From assembly GCF_005281345.1 (NCBI RefSeq), contig NZ_SZXJ01000060.1, forward strand, positions 443 to 64,442: DNA of 64,000 bases, in the 5' to 3' direction. This document shows, in pieces, positions 35,047 through 44,353 of this stretch (position 1 is its first letter; every line of letters begins with the position of its first letter). The DNA comes from Citrobacter sp. wls619. GTDB lineage: Bacteria; Pseudomonadota; Gammaproteobacteria; Enterobacterales; Enterobacteriaceae. A program made the position numbers and the translations under genes. The notes under the pieces are model-generated. The model was not told where the DNA came from. It ran no database searches and saw only the letters and a program-made list of their open reading frames with translations.

Positions 35047-37029
35047 ATGAAACTTAATAAAGTAGTTGGTTATATGGTTATGGCAGGGGTGTGTTCTGCA
35101 TCGTTAATATCACTTCCTGCGATGGCACAGGAGGTGGCGAAAGAGGCCACGGCACAGACCAAAAGCGCGAATGATGCGTTGTACGGACAACTCCCGTTCA
35201 CGGATAAAACCGATTTTTCTAATGCTCACAAAGGCTTTATTGCGCCACTGCCACAAGAATTGATTAAAGGGAAACAAGGAAATACCGTCTGGAATCCGCA
35301 GCAGTATGCCTTCATTAAAGAGGGTGATAAAGCGCCGGATACGGTGAATCCGAGCCTGTGGCGCCAGTCACAATTGATCAATATCGGCGGCTTGTTTGAA
35401 GTCACTGATGGCGTTTATCAGATCCGCAATCTGGATCTTTCGAACATGACCATTATGGAAGGTAAAGAAGGCATTACCGTTATTGACCCGCTGGTCTCGG
35501 CAGAAACAGCCAAAGTAGGAATGGATCTCTACTACCAGAATCGGGGCAAAAGACCTGTTGTTGCTATTATTTATACCCACAGTCATGTTGACCATTACGG
35601 CGGTGTGCGTGGTGTTGTCGATGAAGCAGATGTGAAATCCGGCAAAGTAAAAGTATATGCACCGGCGGGCTTTATGAAAGAAGCCGTGTCGGAAAATATT
35701 ATGGCAGGTAATGCGATGAGTCGCCGCGCCAGCTATATGTATGGCAACCTGCTGAAGCCCGATGCAAAAGGTCAGGTAGGCGCGGGCCTTGGTACGACAA
35801 CCTCCGCCGGCACGGTAACGTTGATTGAACCCACTAACTACATCACTCATACCGGACAGAAAGAAGTTATCGATGGTTTGACCTATGACTTTATGATGGC
35901 CCCGGGTTCGGAGGCACCGTCGGAAATGCTGTGGTATGTGGAAGAAAAGGGGATGATTGAAGCGGCGGAGGATGTCACGCATACCTTGCATAACACTTAT
36001 TCACTGCGCGGCGCGAAGATCCGCGATCCGCTGGCATGGTCGAAATATATCAATGACGTCATTACTCGCTGGGGGGGTAAAGCCAACATTATTATTGCTC
36101 AGCACCACTGGCCAACCTGGGGGAATGATAATGTGGTGAAGTTAATGAAGAGTCAGCGTGATATGTACCGCTACATTAACGATCAAACTTTGCGCATGGC
36201 AAACCAGGGGCTGACCCGCGATGAAATCGCCGCCAATTTCAAATTGCCATCCGGTCTGGCAAAATCATGGGCCAGCCGAGGGTATTACGGTTCAGTGAGT
36301 CATGATGTGAAAGCAACGTATGTCTTTTACTTAGGCTGGTTTAACGGTAACCCGGCAACCCTCGATGAACTTCCGCCTGTTGATGCAGCGAAAAAGTATG
36401 TCGATTACATGGGGGGAGTGGATGCCATCATGCAAAAAGCAAAAGCTGACTATGCTCAGGGGAATTACCGCTGGGTGGCACAAGTGACTAACAAGATAGT
36501 CTTTGCCGAACCACACAATAAAGACGCGCGCAACCTGGAAGCCGATGCACTTGAACAGATGGGGTATCAGGCAGAGTCCGGCCCGTGGCGCAATTTCTAT
36601 CTGACCGGTGCACAGGAATTGCGTAACGGAGTCGTGAAAGGCGCGACACCCAATACGGCCAGTCCGGATACGGTTAAAGCTATGTCGCCGGAGATGTTCT
36701 TTGATTATCTGGCGGTACATATCAATGGTGAAAAAGCGGCAAATGCAAAAGCAGTTTTTAACGTTGATTTGGGGAGCGATGGCGGAAAATATAAGCTGGA
36801 ACTGGAAAATGGAGTGCTTAACCACAGCGCTAATGCACAGACCAGCAATGCGGATGCTTCCATTGTTTTGAACCGTGTAACCCTCAACAAAATCATTCTT
36901 AAGGAAGAGTCGCTGAAACAAGCGAAAGAGAAGGGCGAAGTGACCATTACCGGCAACCAGGCTAAAGTTGATGAATTCCTTAGTTATTTAGATAGCTTTG
37001 ATTTCTGGTTTAATATCGTAACACCATGA
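35047..37029 (+). CDS. yjcS: Periplasmic alkyl sulfatase YjcS (SdsA1-type)
   Basis: A 660-residue zinc alkylsulfatase that splits alkyl sulfates such as dodecyl sulfate into alcohol and sulfate. The signal peptide ends at about AMA (24-27). A metallo-beta-lactamase domain carries THSHVDH (177-183), EAAEDVTH (305-312) and AQHHWPTWG (351-359). A helical dimerisation domain follows, then a C-terminal SCP2-like domain (about 535-660) that binds the alkyl chain. Length equals that of E. coli YjcS. In K-12 the gene lies elsewhere (near alsK), so it is relocated or a second copy here. A terminator follows. Confidence 0.9.
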   Translation: MKLNKVVGYMVMAGVCSASLISLPAMAQEVAKEATAQTKSANDALYGQLPFTDKTDFSNAHKGFIAPLPQELIKGKQGNTVWNPQQYAFIKEGDKAPDTVNPSLWRQSQLINIGGLFEVTDGVYQIRNLDLSNMTIMEGKEGITVIDPLVSAETAKVGMDLYYQNRGKRPVVAIIYTHSHVDHYGGVRGVVDEADVKSGKVKVYAPAGFMKEAVSENIMAGNAMSRRASYMYGNLLKPDAKGQVGAGLGTTTSAGTVTLIEPTNYITHTGQKEVIDGLTYDFMMAPGSEAPSEMLWYVEEKGMIEAAEDVTHTLHNTYSLRGAKIRDPLAWSKYINDVITRWGGKANIIIAQHHWPTWGNDNVVKLMKSQRDMYRYINDQTLRMANQGLTRDEIAANFKLPSGLAKSWASRGYYGSVSHDVKATYVFYLGWFNGNPATLDELPPVDAAKKYVDYMGGVDAIMQKAKADYAQGNYRWVAQVTNKIVFAEPHNKDARNLEADALEQMGYQAESGPWRNFYLTGAQELRNGVVKGATPNTASPDTVKAMSPEMFFDYLAVHINGEKAANAKAVFNVDLGSDGGKYKLELENGVLNHSANAQTSNADASIVLNRVTLNKIILKEESLKQAKEKGEVTITGNQAKVDEFLSYLDSFDFWFNIVTP

Positions 37030-37050
37030 TTTTAGGGATTAATGATAAGG

Positions 37051-37076
37051 CCCGCTATAACAGGCGGGTTTTTTTA
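37051..37076 (+). terminator. Terminator after yjcS
   Basis: CCCGC (37051-37055) pairs with GCGGG (37064-37068), followed by a run of eight T (37069-37076). Confidence 0.85.
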
Positions 37077-37484
37077 TTCTCTGATGCTGCGCTTGATTCA
37101 GGTTCGTTAGCAATGGGTGTTCAAATGTTGCATAGCAATTTGCTACCATTTGAGCTAAGGAGTAGGAATAATGGAGGGGGACCCGTAGAGAGTCATGAGT
37201 CAGGTACGCATTGATTGTATTTAACATAATATACATTATGCGCACCAATGTAATAATGGATAAAATCTGGCATATTGGGTTCATCATTGTGCTGGTCGTT
37301 GATAACGCCTGACAACGCAGTTCCTGGATTCATGCTGGTCACCGACGACCATTCAAACCTTACACTTTACGCATACGTCAAATCGTTGACGTTGTCATTG
37401 CTCACTCAGTCCTTTTCGCGTACAACCAAGGTACGACACAAACCTGTGCCTATGGAATTTCACAGCAACGGACCCTACAGCACA
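37077..37484. other. Intergenic stretch after yjcS
   Basis: About 400 bases with no convincing gene. A good ribosome site AAGGAG (37157-37162) precedes a five-codon ORF (37171-37188, MEGDP), and CATAAT-N4-ATTATG (37225-37240) forms a short inverted repeat. The stretch looks like decayed or leader sequence. Confidence 0.4.
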
Positions 37485-37877
37485 ATGCAAAGAACTATCC
37501 ATGTTCATCAAAATGACAACGCTATCTTACGCGTCGCTTTTTTATTGATTCTTTCATTCACCCTGACTGGTTGTGCGTTGACCCGCGTCTCTGCCAGTTC
37601 ACATGACAAAGACGTCGATGAGCTAAATGTTATTGGCTTGAATCTGGATGCTGCAAGGCAAAAAGCAATCGTGGACGGTTTTGTGTGTAGTAAGGATGCA
37701 AACCTCAATCTGGTACAAACCGAAAGTGGCAGTCATAAATGGTTACAAACGGAATGCAGTAAAAAAAGCCTGGAGCTGTTCTGTCCACAAATGCGTTTTA
37801 TAGTACTCAATGTTGACCCCGATACAAATAAAGTTGTTGCTGTGGGAAAATATATTAATCAGCATACTTGTTTCTGA
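37485..37877 (+). CDS. Small lipoprotein of unknown function
   Basis: The frame can open far upstream, but the sensible start is ATG 37485 (MQRTIHVHQNDN). It gives a 130-residue protein with a lipoprotein signal ending LTGC (lipidated Cys30). An ATG at 37452 is an alternative that adds 11 residues. Neither has a strong ribosome site. The mature part has several cysteines (VCSKD, TECSKK, LFCPQM, HTCF) that could form disulfides. It contains VIGLNLDAARQKAIVDGF, which looks like a helix-strand start of a small folded domain. I do not recognise a family. Confidence 0.6.
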   Translation: MQRTIHVHQNDNAILRVAFLLILSFTLTGCALTRVSASSHDKDVDELNVIGLNLDAARQKAIVDGFVCSKDANLNLVQTESGSHKWLQTECSKKSLELFCPQMRFIVLNVDPDTNKVVAVGKYINQHTCF

Positions 37878-38093
37878 ATATGACACTGGTACCAACACCA
37901 GTAGGTCCTATGTGATATTGATGTCCCCTTCTGTCTCCACCTCGATTCAAGAGTACCGGATTGTATTGATCCGATGAAAATAATATAATATCTGCATATT
38001 TTTAATGATAATCGTTACTGTTTAACGGACAGTCGACTGCTAAATAAAACTTAACCTAACCCAAAGTTTTATTTACATTAATAACCTGGAGTT

Positions 38094-39269
38094 ATGATGA
38101 ATGATTTAAACCGTTTTTACTTTGACTTACCACAATGGCTAGGTAAGAGTGAAGGCATTCATCGACAATTTATTGGTAATTTTATATCTTGTCTCCATGA
38201 TGAACAATTACAAGTAATACTGAATCCTGCTAATTTTCCTTGTTATGGTCTAAAAAGACTGGCAATTAAAGAATCTATTACATTCTCCTTTCACTCATAT
38301 AATAATGACAAAAATGTTTTCTCGATAAAAGAATCACCTATATATGGACTGTACTCTGTAGATAAAAATGGATATTCGGGGTGGGCAGATATTTGTGTCA
38401 ACTTCAGTTCATATGTCGATAAAATAAATAAAATAGATAGTATTAGTGCCAAAAATATCATCAGCGAGAAACGGGATTTTTTTAGGGCGACAAAACTCTC
38501 CAAGCATCAACAGCCACAGAACCACGTCGCTCTCCCCTCGGACTACCTGTTTTTCCCCATGCAGGTCAACTCTGACTCGGTTACCGATCATGAGAACATC
38601 AGTGCCATGGAGGCATTAGACTATGTTGCAGCATTGGCTAAGAAGACAAATCGAACGTTGGTAATCAAACGCCACCCAATGTGTAAATCCAGAGGTATTG
38701 ATGCCAAGATTGCGTATCTATTAGCAAGCAACGAGAATGTTTTGTCTGTTGATGCTAATATCCACGAATTAATTGAAGGGAGTTCTGCCGTTATCGCATG
38801 TAATTCTGGCACAAGCATTGAAGCCTTAATTTTAGGCAAGCCAGTTTATTGTTTTGGTCGGAGCGAATGGTACGAAGCCACACATAAAATTGAAGTCTTA
38901 GACGATTTCGATGCCATATTTTTGAATGATAAACACAGTGCCATGTCTGCTTTTCAGGAAAAGTTGATAGCATACTTATTATCTGAATATTGGATTCAAT
39001 TTGATGATATTGAGTCTATTAAGGCAAAAATAAAAGACTGCATAAGCCTCTATGAGAGTAACTACGGTGATGACTTCATCGACAATCATAATGATGGTGA
39101 ATGTTACGTCAGGAGTTTTTTGAATGCCCAACGAGAGATCGCGATCCTGAAGAGAAAGCAAAAGAAGTATAAGAAAGATTATGAATTATTATCTTTTGTA
39201 ATGCGATTTGTCCTATTTTTACCCTTTAAAGCTACACTTACTATGCTGGGAAGGAACAAGAATCATTGA
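38094..39269 (+). CDS. Orphan capsule-polysaccharide-synthesis-type protein
   Basis: A 391-residue protein that is clearly AT-rich compared with the backbone. The region about 165-275 follows the pattern of capsule synthesis proteins of the KpsC/KpsS type: YLFFPMQVNSDS, then TLVIKRHPMC, then VIACNSGTSIEALILGKPVYCFG, a Gly/Ser-rich sugar-nucleotide site. Those relatives are Kdo transferases for capsule lipid anchors. No other capsule, export or sugar-nucleotide gene is in the window. The C-terminus has a basic stretch (LKRKQKKYKKDY) and a hydrophobic tail that may bind the membrane. Probably acquired by transfer. Donor and acceptor are unknown. Confidence 0.7.
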   Translation: MMNDLNRFYFDLPQWLGKSEGIHRQFIGNFISCLHDEQLQVILNPANFPCYGLKRLAIKESITFSFHSYNNDKNVFSIKESPIYGLYSVDKNGYSGWADICVNFSSYVDKINKIDSISAKNIISEKRDFFRATKLSKHQQPQNHVALPSDYLFFPMQVNSDSVTDHENISAMEALDYVAALAKKTNRTLVIKRHPMCKSRGIDAKIAYLLASNENVLSVDANIHELIEGSSAVIACNSGTSIEALILGKPVYCFGRSEWYEATHKIEVLDDFDAIFLNDKHSAMSAFQEKLIAYLLSEYWIQFDDIESIKAKIKDCISLYESNYGDDFIDNHNDGECYVRSFLNAQREIAILKRKQKKYKKDYELLSFVMRFVLFLPFKATLTMLGRNKNH

Positions 39270-39337
39270 TTCTGAGGGCGTGATGGAAATTGCTGGCTCA
39301 GAATCATACTATTTCATCGCATACAGGATACTGAAAC

Positions 39338-40096
39338 ATGGCTGACTGGAACCCTTCGCTCTATCTGCAATATGAAACCGAACGTTCAAGACCTGCAGCT
39401 GAATTACTCAGCAGAGTCGCGCTGGAAAATGTCCGCTCAGTCGTCGACCTCGGTTGCGGCCCGGGTAACAGCACCGCGTTGCTACATCAACGTTGGCCAT
39501 CAGCACAAGTAACAGGCGTGGATTCTTCTCCGGCAATGCTGAGCGAAGCGCGTAACGCGTTGCCTGGCTGTCATTTTATCGAAGCGGATATTAGCGCATT
39601 TCAGACAGAAAAGCCTGTCGATCTGCTGTATGCAAACGCATCTTTGCAATGGGTCCCCGATCACTATCAGTTGTTTCCCCACCTGGTCTCTTTGCTGGGG
39701 AAAGATGGCGTTCTGGCCGTACAGATGCCGGATAACTGGCTGGAGCCAACGCATGTTCTGATGCGTGAAGTCGCCTATGAACTGGGCTACCCCGATCGCG
39801 GCCGCTCGCCTCTTCCCGGAGTGCATGCGTATTATGATATTTTGACTGACATGGGCTGCGATGTTGATATCTGGCGTACAACCTACTATCACGTGATGGA
39901 TTCACACCAGGCAATTATCGACTGGGTGAGTTCGACGGGGTTGCGTCCATGGTTGCAGGACCTGAGTGAAAGCGAACAACATCGCTATCTGGCACGCTAT
40001 CATGCATTGCTGCAGGAGCAATATCCGCTGCAAGAGAATGGAAAAATACTGCTGGCGTTTCCGCGGTTGTTTATCGTTGCTAAACACAATTCATAA
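39338..40096 (+). CDS. tam: Trans-aconitate 2-methyltransferase Tam
   Basis: Methylates trans-aconitate with S-adenosylmethionine, removing an inhibitor of aconitase. The 252 residues match the length of E. coli Tam, with [10 protein letters not shown] at the start, the SAM-binding DLGCGPGNS (about 38-46), [11 protein letters not shown] and [18 protein letters not shown]. The typical C-terminus ends [10 protein letters not shown]. The gene resumes the K-12 backbone order after the accessory region; tam is followed by yneE and uxaB in K-12, as here apart from one inserted gene. Confidence 0.96.
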   Translation: MADWNPSLYLQYETERSRPAAELLSRVALENVRSVVDLGCGPGNSTALLHQRWPSAQVTGVDSSPAMLSEARNALPGCHFIEADISAFQTEKPVDLLYANASLQWVPDHYQLFPHLVSLLGKDGVLAVQMPDNWLEPTHVLMREVAYELGYPDRGRSPLPGVHAYYDILTDMGCDVDIWRTTYYHVMDSHQAIIDWVSSTGLRPWLQDLSESEQHRYLARYHALLQEQYPLQENGKILLAFPRLFIVAKHNS

Positions 40097-40108
40097 GCAC
40101 TGACCGCC

Positions 40109-40143
40109 AATTATCAGTCTCTTTATACCAGGGGCTGATAATT
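40109..40143 (+). terminator. Hairpin after tam, possible terminator
   Basis: AATTATCAG (40109-40117) and CTGATAATT (40135-40143) are perfectly complementary around a 17-base loop. There is no T-run, so its function is uncertain. Confidence 0.35.
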
Positions 40144-40246
40144 ATTATGAATTCCTCATGCGCGCCCTCGCCTTTTTACGATGAGGATCTAGTGATGAAG
40201 CCAGTCATCTGCTAGTGTCTGAGAACGTTTACTGACGGGGGTTGTC

Positions 40247-40624
40247 ATGTCTAAAGTCTACATTGGCGGTTGTCTGTGTGGCTCTATTCGCTTTACCGCG
40301 ACGAGCCCTACTAATTCGCATACCTGCTCGTGCGATATTTGCCGCAAGCATACCGGTGCACCGACCGTCGTCTGGATTGAATTTAATGCTGAAAATGTAG
40401 AATGGACGGGAGAAGCGGGTAAACCGACGACCTGGCGTTCTTCAGAAACATCCAGTCGCGCTTTTTGCCCTCGATGTGGAAGTTCAGTTGGTGCCATTGA
40501 TGACGCTCCGGTAATAGCGCTATTAGCGGGCGTTTTTGATGATCCCAATGATGAAGATCTGGCCCCCGAGTTTCATTCATTTACCGATATGCAGCCTGCA
40601 TGGTGGCAAAGAGAATTCGGCTAA
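40247..40624 (+). CDS. GFA-family (glutathione-dependent formaldehyde-activating-like) zinc protein
   Basis: A 125-residue protein of the GFA/CENP-V fold. The zinc ligands are seen as CLCGS (9-13), CSCDICRK (28-35) and FCPRCGS (near 77-83). GGCLCGSIRF at the start is the family hallmark. Members bind glutathione adducts or other small molecules; most have no defined reaction. The gene stands alone between tam and yneE and has no K-12 counterpart at this place. The GACGGGGGTTGTC upstream gives only a modest ribosome site. Confidence 0.85.
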   Translation: MSKVYIGGCLCGSIRFTATSPTNSHTCSCDICRKHTGAPTVVWIEFNAENVEWTGEAGKPTTWRSSETSSRAFCPRCGSSVGAIDDAPVIALLAGVFDDPNDEDLAPEFHSFTDMQPAWWQREFG

Positions 40625-40707
40625 AACCGCACTACCCGGCGCATCAAGTCTTACCTATTCTTTCCGTGAAAAATAAGAGCCGGTCGTGCTACCAGCTCTA
40701 CCGGACG

Positions 40708-41622
40708 TTATGTCAGCTGGTAATGCTTATCTGGCATATGTTTCGCCGGCACAACGGTTTCATTATTCATCTGCAGCAAATCGATTTCAATCGCATTACA
40801 AATCGCATCGAGTGGCAGATCATTATTCTCTGTACCAAACGGATCTTCGAGCTCTTCGGCTAGCGTATCGAGCGAGATAAAGGTATAGGAAATAAGCACC
40901 GAGATGAATGGTGTCATATAGTGTAAATCTACCACTAACGCGAACGGCAACATAATACAAAACAGATATACCGTGCGATGAAGGATTAAGGTGTAAGCAA
41001 ACGGAACGGGCGTGTTCGCGATACGCTCACAACCTGCCAGCACTGCCGACATATCATTTAACCTGTTGTTTAAACTGTGAAATAATATATCAGATAGCTG
41101 TCCATTTCGTCTGCGAACGGCCAGCCAGTCCCCCATCAGCAGCAGAATGCGGTTGGCCGGTGATTGAGACGCAAAAACGGTCTGTAAATCGCTTTCGCTG
41201 AGGTATTTTGCCAGGGGTTCCGCCTGCGGTTGTCGACGTAAAGTCATTCGCAGGCAATGGGCAAATGCGATTTGCAAACGAACGAACTGCCCCAGTTCAG
41301 CATCGTCTGGTAAGGTCGTTTTCACCTCGCGCAGAAGTGAACGGGAAGCAATCATCAGCTGCCCCCACAAATGTCGGGCTTCAACATAGCGCGAATAACA
41401 GGCGTTGTTACGAAAGCCTAAGAAGATTGCAATTGCGACACCGAGAATGCTGAACGGCGCCAGGGTAAATTTGATACCCAGCATCGTATACCATGGCAGC
41501 ATGATGATAACGGCAATGGAGAGCAGGAAATTCAGCAACAAGCGTGAAAAGATTTTGGATAATACCGAGCCATGCCAGACGAATATCAGGCGTAGCCAGT
41601 GTTGTTGGGGGCGAACGATCAT
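40708..41622 (-). CDS. yneE: Bestrophin-family membrane protein YneE
   Basis: A 304-residue channel-like protein of the bestrophin family. The protein follows E. coli YneE residue by residue, beginning MIVRPQQHWL and including the first helix region (KIFSRLLLNFLLSIAVIIMLPWY) and the conserved ISYTFISLDTLAEELEDPFGTE near residue 250. ATG 41622 is preferred because it gives the K-12 length; the frame extends to 41655 but the extra 11 residues are not in the homologue. Bacterial homologues form pentameric cation channels; the role in enterobacteria is not known. Confidence 0.93.
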   Translation of the reverse strand: MIVRPQQHWLRLIFVWHGSVLSKIFSRLLLNFLLSIAVIIMLPWYTMLGIKFTLAPFSILGVAIAIFLGFRNNACYSRYVEARHLWGQLMIASRSLLREVKTTLPDDAELGQFVRLQIAFAHCLRMTLRRQPQAEPLAKYLSESDLQTVFASQSPANRILLLMGDWLAVRRRNGQLSDILFHSLNNRLNDMSAVLAGCERIANTPVPFAYTLILHRTVYLFCIMLPFALVVDLHYMTPFISVLISYTFISLDTLAEELEDPFGTENNDLPLDAICNAIEIDLLQMNNETVVPAKHMPDKHYQLT

Positions 41623-41801
41623 GGTTATCTTCGGAAAATGTGAAAGCCGGGACATTAAACGTGATCGCGATCAATGTTGCAAGCTTATAGCAACACTATC
41701 TCAACATCTTTTCCTGCTGACCCTACTCTGCACTGAAGCTACAGATGAGTGGTATTTTAAAACAACACATTGTATGTTGTAACTAAGTAAGAGTGATCAA
41801 A

Positions 41802-41821
41802 AACCCGGCCTGAGCCGGGTT
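41802..41821 (-). terminator. Terminator after uxaB
   Basis: AACCCGGC (41802-41809) and GCCGGGTT (41814-41821) form an 8-bp stem with a 4-base loop. On the minus strand a T-run follows. Confidence 0.88.
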
Positions 41822-41827
41822 AACGTA

Positions 41828-43279
41828 TTAGCACAGTGGCTTAACAGCTTCGCGCATGCCTTTTGCCAGGATAGAATCCAGATCGGCGGAAACCTGCTCT
41901 ACCAGGCCGGAAACCTGTGTCAGATCCTGTTCCCAGTGCTCTTTTACGGCCAGGACCGCGATGACCAGCGCTTCGGTCGTAATCTGGCGGTCACGATGCT
42001 GAGCCCACAACACCTGGAAACGCTCCATCCAGTGCGCATCATCCTGAACCGGATAAGATTCACCGTTACGCTCACCGCGGTAGAAAGCAATCAAGGCTGC
42101 CAGGGCGAATGTCAGACGCGGCGGCAGTTGGCCGCTGGCCTCCTGCCCTGCCAACAGCTGTGGCAGAATACGGGTGCGGAATTTGGTCATGCCATTAAGC
42201 GCAATCGACAATAGCTGATGCTTAATGTACGGGTTGCAGAATCGGCCAGTCACCGCACTGGCAAATGAAGCCAATTCATCACGCGGTAGATCCAGCACCG
42301 GAATAATCTCGTCATAGATAGCTTTCTCAACGAAGGCGCGGATTTCAGCATCATTCATTGCTTCACCCACGGTATCAAGCCCTGCCTGCCAGGCGACCGG
42401 TACCAGAGCAGTGTGCGCACCGTTGAGAATGGCGACTTTACGCTCTTTATACGGCTTGATGTCATCGACAATCAGAACATTCAGCGGGTATTTATCGAGG
42501 CGAAGTTCAGTGGCTAATGATTTTGGCCCCTGAATAACAAACAGATAGAAGTGTTCTGCGGTATCAAGAAACGCATCATGATAACCCAATTCAGCTTCAA
42601 GCTTCGCAACTTCGTCACGTGGGTAGCCGGTAACAATACGGTCCACCAGCGTAGAACAAAATGCGTTTGCCTGGTCCAGCCACTGTACGAATGCTTCCGG
42701 CAACGCCCATTCCTGAGCATAACGCAGAACCAGTTCATGTAGCGCTTCACCATTGTAATCAATCAGCTCGCAAGGAATGATAATCCAGCCTTTATCAAGC
42801 GCACCGTTGAAATGGCTATAGCGTTCGAACAGCAGTCGGGTCAGTTTGGCCGGATAGCTCACTGCCGGCGCATCATCAAACTTATCACCCGCGTGGTAGC
42901 TGATACCCGCTTCCGTGGTGTTAGAGAAAACAAAACGCATTTCAGGATTATGCGCCAGCTTCAGGAACTCATCGTATTCGCTATAGACGCTGATTTCGCG
43001 GTTAACCGAACGAATTAAACGGGCATCGCTGACGGCCTCGCCCTTTTCATTCAAACCACGAATGATGGTGGTATAGAGACCATCCTGGGTACTCAGTGAC
43101 GGCGGAAAAGTACTTTCGATAGGACGAACAATGACCACACCAGCGTTTAGATCGGTATGTTCATTCAGCAGATCAACTTGCCAGTCAACAAAGGCGCGCA
43201 GGAAGTTTCCTTCACCAAACTGAATAATGCGTTCAGGATAGTGAGCACCGGGAAAATCGCGACGATTTAGTGTTTGCAC
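41828..43279 (-). CDS. uxaB: Tagaturonate reductase (altronate oxidoreductase) UxaB
   Basis: Reduces D-tagaturonate to D-altronate with NADH in galacturonate breakdown. The 483-residue protein is of the mannitol dehydrogenase (polyol-specific long-chain) family: [17 protein letters not shown] at the N-terminus for NAD binding, [26 protein letters not shown] with the catalytic lysine region, and a helical C-terminal domain. Length and order match E. coli. A candidate ExuR operator lies about 40 bases upstream of the ATG, and a strong terminator follows. Other uxa/uxu genes are elsewhere, as in K-12. Confidence 0.96.
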   Translation of the reverse strand: MQTLNRRDFPGAHYPERIIQFGEGNFLRAFVDWQVDLLNEHTDLNAGVVIVRPIESTFPPSLSTQDGLYTTIIRGLNEKGEAVSDARLIRSVNREISVYSEYDEFLKLAHNPEMRFVFSNTTEAGISYHAGDKFDDAPAVSYPAKLTRLLFERYSHFNGALDKGWIIIPCELIDYNGEALHELVLRYAQEWALPEAFVQWLDQANAFCSTLVDRIVTGYPRDEVAKLEAELGYHDAFLDTAEHFYLFVIQGPKSLATELRLDKYPLNVLIVDDIKPYKERKVAILNGAHTALVPVAWQAGLDTVGEAMNDAEIRAFVEKAIYDEIIPVLDLPRDELASFASAVTGRFCNPYIKHQLLSIALNGMTKFRTRILPQLLAGQEASGQLPPRLTFALAALIAFYRGERNGESYPVQDDAHWMERFQVLWAQHRDRQITTEALVIAVLAVKEHWEQDLTQVSGLVEQVSADLDSILAKGMREAVKPLC

Positions 43280-43318
43280 AATGGGTTCCCTTTTTGATTA
43301 GTCATACAACCCGATTGA

Positions 43319-43329
43319 ATTGGTCCAAT
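43319..43329. promoter_or_regulatory. Candidate ExuR/UxuR operator of uxaB
   Basis: ATTGG-T-CCAAT is an inverted repeat about 40 bases upstream of the uxaB ATG. It resembles the TTGGTATACCAA core of hexuronate repressor sites, but lacks the full central bases. Confidence 0.45.
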
Positions 43330-43385
43330 AGGTTAGCAAACTTTAATACAATGAAACCCTGTTTTGATCAATCCCCGGTGACAAA

Positions 43386-43913
43386 TTAGAGCGTTTTATA
43401 AAAAAGTGTGGTCCCGGCCAGTGTTTCATCAGGCATTTTTGCATAGCCAGGGATTACCCCTGCTTTTTGCCATCCACAATTGTGGTAGAACAACTCAGCG
43501 GCGCTGCCTGTAGAGGTATCAAGAACCAGGAGGGTTTTCCCTTCATGATGTGCGCAACTTTCCAGTGTATTCATCAATTCCCGGGCGATCCCACACCGCC
43601 GTGCAGAGGTATGAACCAGGAGTTTGGCAACGTCTGCACGATGAGGCTGGTTTTCGGGTTGCTCGATAATGAGCTGAACGGTCCCAACGAGCGTCCCTTG
43701 CGCATTTTCAGCCCCCAGAACAATGCGTTCTCCACAAGAGACACTGTGTGCAACACGCGTCCAGAAAGGCCGTGACTTATCGCGGTTAAAAGGAAGCATA
43801 AAACTGACAGATGCGCCATCGTTCACGCACTGTTCAAGGACATCACTAAGCTCGTCGATTCTCGACAGGATCTGTTCCGCACTGAGTATAAAGCAGGGGG
43901 TGTGGGTAGCCAT
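43386..43913 (-). CDS. GNAT-family N-acetyltransferase
   Basis: A 175-residue acetyltransferase. The acetyl-CoA pyrophosphate-binding motif is VHTSARRCGIARELM (R-x-x-G-x-A type), preceded by the VGTVQL and ADVAKLL strands and followed by LVLDTSTGSAAELFYHNCGW, the usual C-terminal half of the fold. The substrate is unknown; sequence style recalls acetyltransferases of small amines or peptides. In K-12 this position between uxaB and yneG is taken by the cyclase gene yneF, so this is a replacement at the locus. AGGAGAT lies just before the ATG. Confidence 0.85.
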   Translation of the reverse strand: MATHTPCFILSAEQILSRIDELSDVLEQCVNDGASVSFMLPFNRDKSRPFWTRVAHSVSCGERIVLGAENAQGTLVGTVQLIIEQPENQPHRADVAKLLVHTSARRCGIARELMNTLESCAHHEGKTLLVLDTSTGSAAELFYHNCGWQKAGVIPGYAKMPDETLAGTTLFYKTL

Positions 43914-43993
43914 TTGATCTCCTTAGATTGACCCCTTCATACTGCAATTAACAATTACATAACACAAGGAGTCGGATCATAGGATTATGTTAT

Positions 43994-44353
43994 CTATGGC
44001 TTATTCATTTGCAGCACTAACCAGTGGTAGATAACAGTGACAACGTAACGTTGCTGTTGCTCGCTCAGCGGTTGCCCCTGAGGAATATCATGCCATTTGG
44101 CCAGACATCCCCTACAGCACGTCGCCGTGGCATGCTGAGCGATAAACACCGGATGTCCACGCATCGGCGTTTGCTTTCCGTCATTGGACGGGAACGCGGG
44201 AGCCAATCGCTTAGCAATAAAATCGGCCGCATGTTGTTCAATAACCGGCGCACCTTTTTCCAGACAATATTGTCTTTCTTTCTGGCCGAGACGAAACCGC
44301 GATCGAAAAGTCGATTTCGCCAGTCGGGCAAAAAGCGGGTCGAGCGTGTTCAT
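43994..44353 (-). CDS. yneG: DUF4186 protein YneG
   Basis: A 119-residue soluble protein, the same length as E. coli YneG and nearly identical in motifs: LDPLFARLAKS, RSRFRLGQKERQYC, RGHPVFIAQHATATCCRGCLAKWH and a C-terminal VIYHWLVLQMN. The HATATCCRGC stretch with two adjacent cysteines and a nearby histidine suggests metal binding. It overlaps the last base of glsB and so is translated with it. No function is known for the family to my knowledge. Confidence 0.93.
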   Translation of the reverse strand: MNTLDPLFARLAKSTFRSRFRLGQKERQYCLEKGAPVIEQHAADFIAKRLAPAFPSNDGKQTPMRGHPVFIAQHATATCCRGCLAKWHDIPQGQPLSEQQQRYVVTVIYHWLVLQMNKP

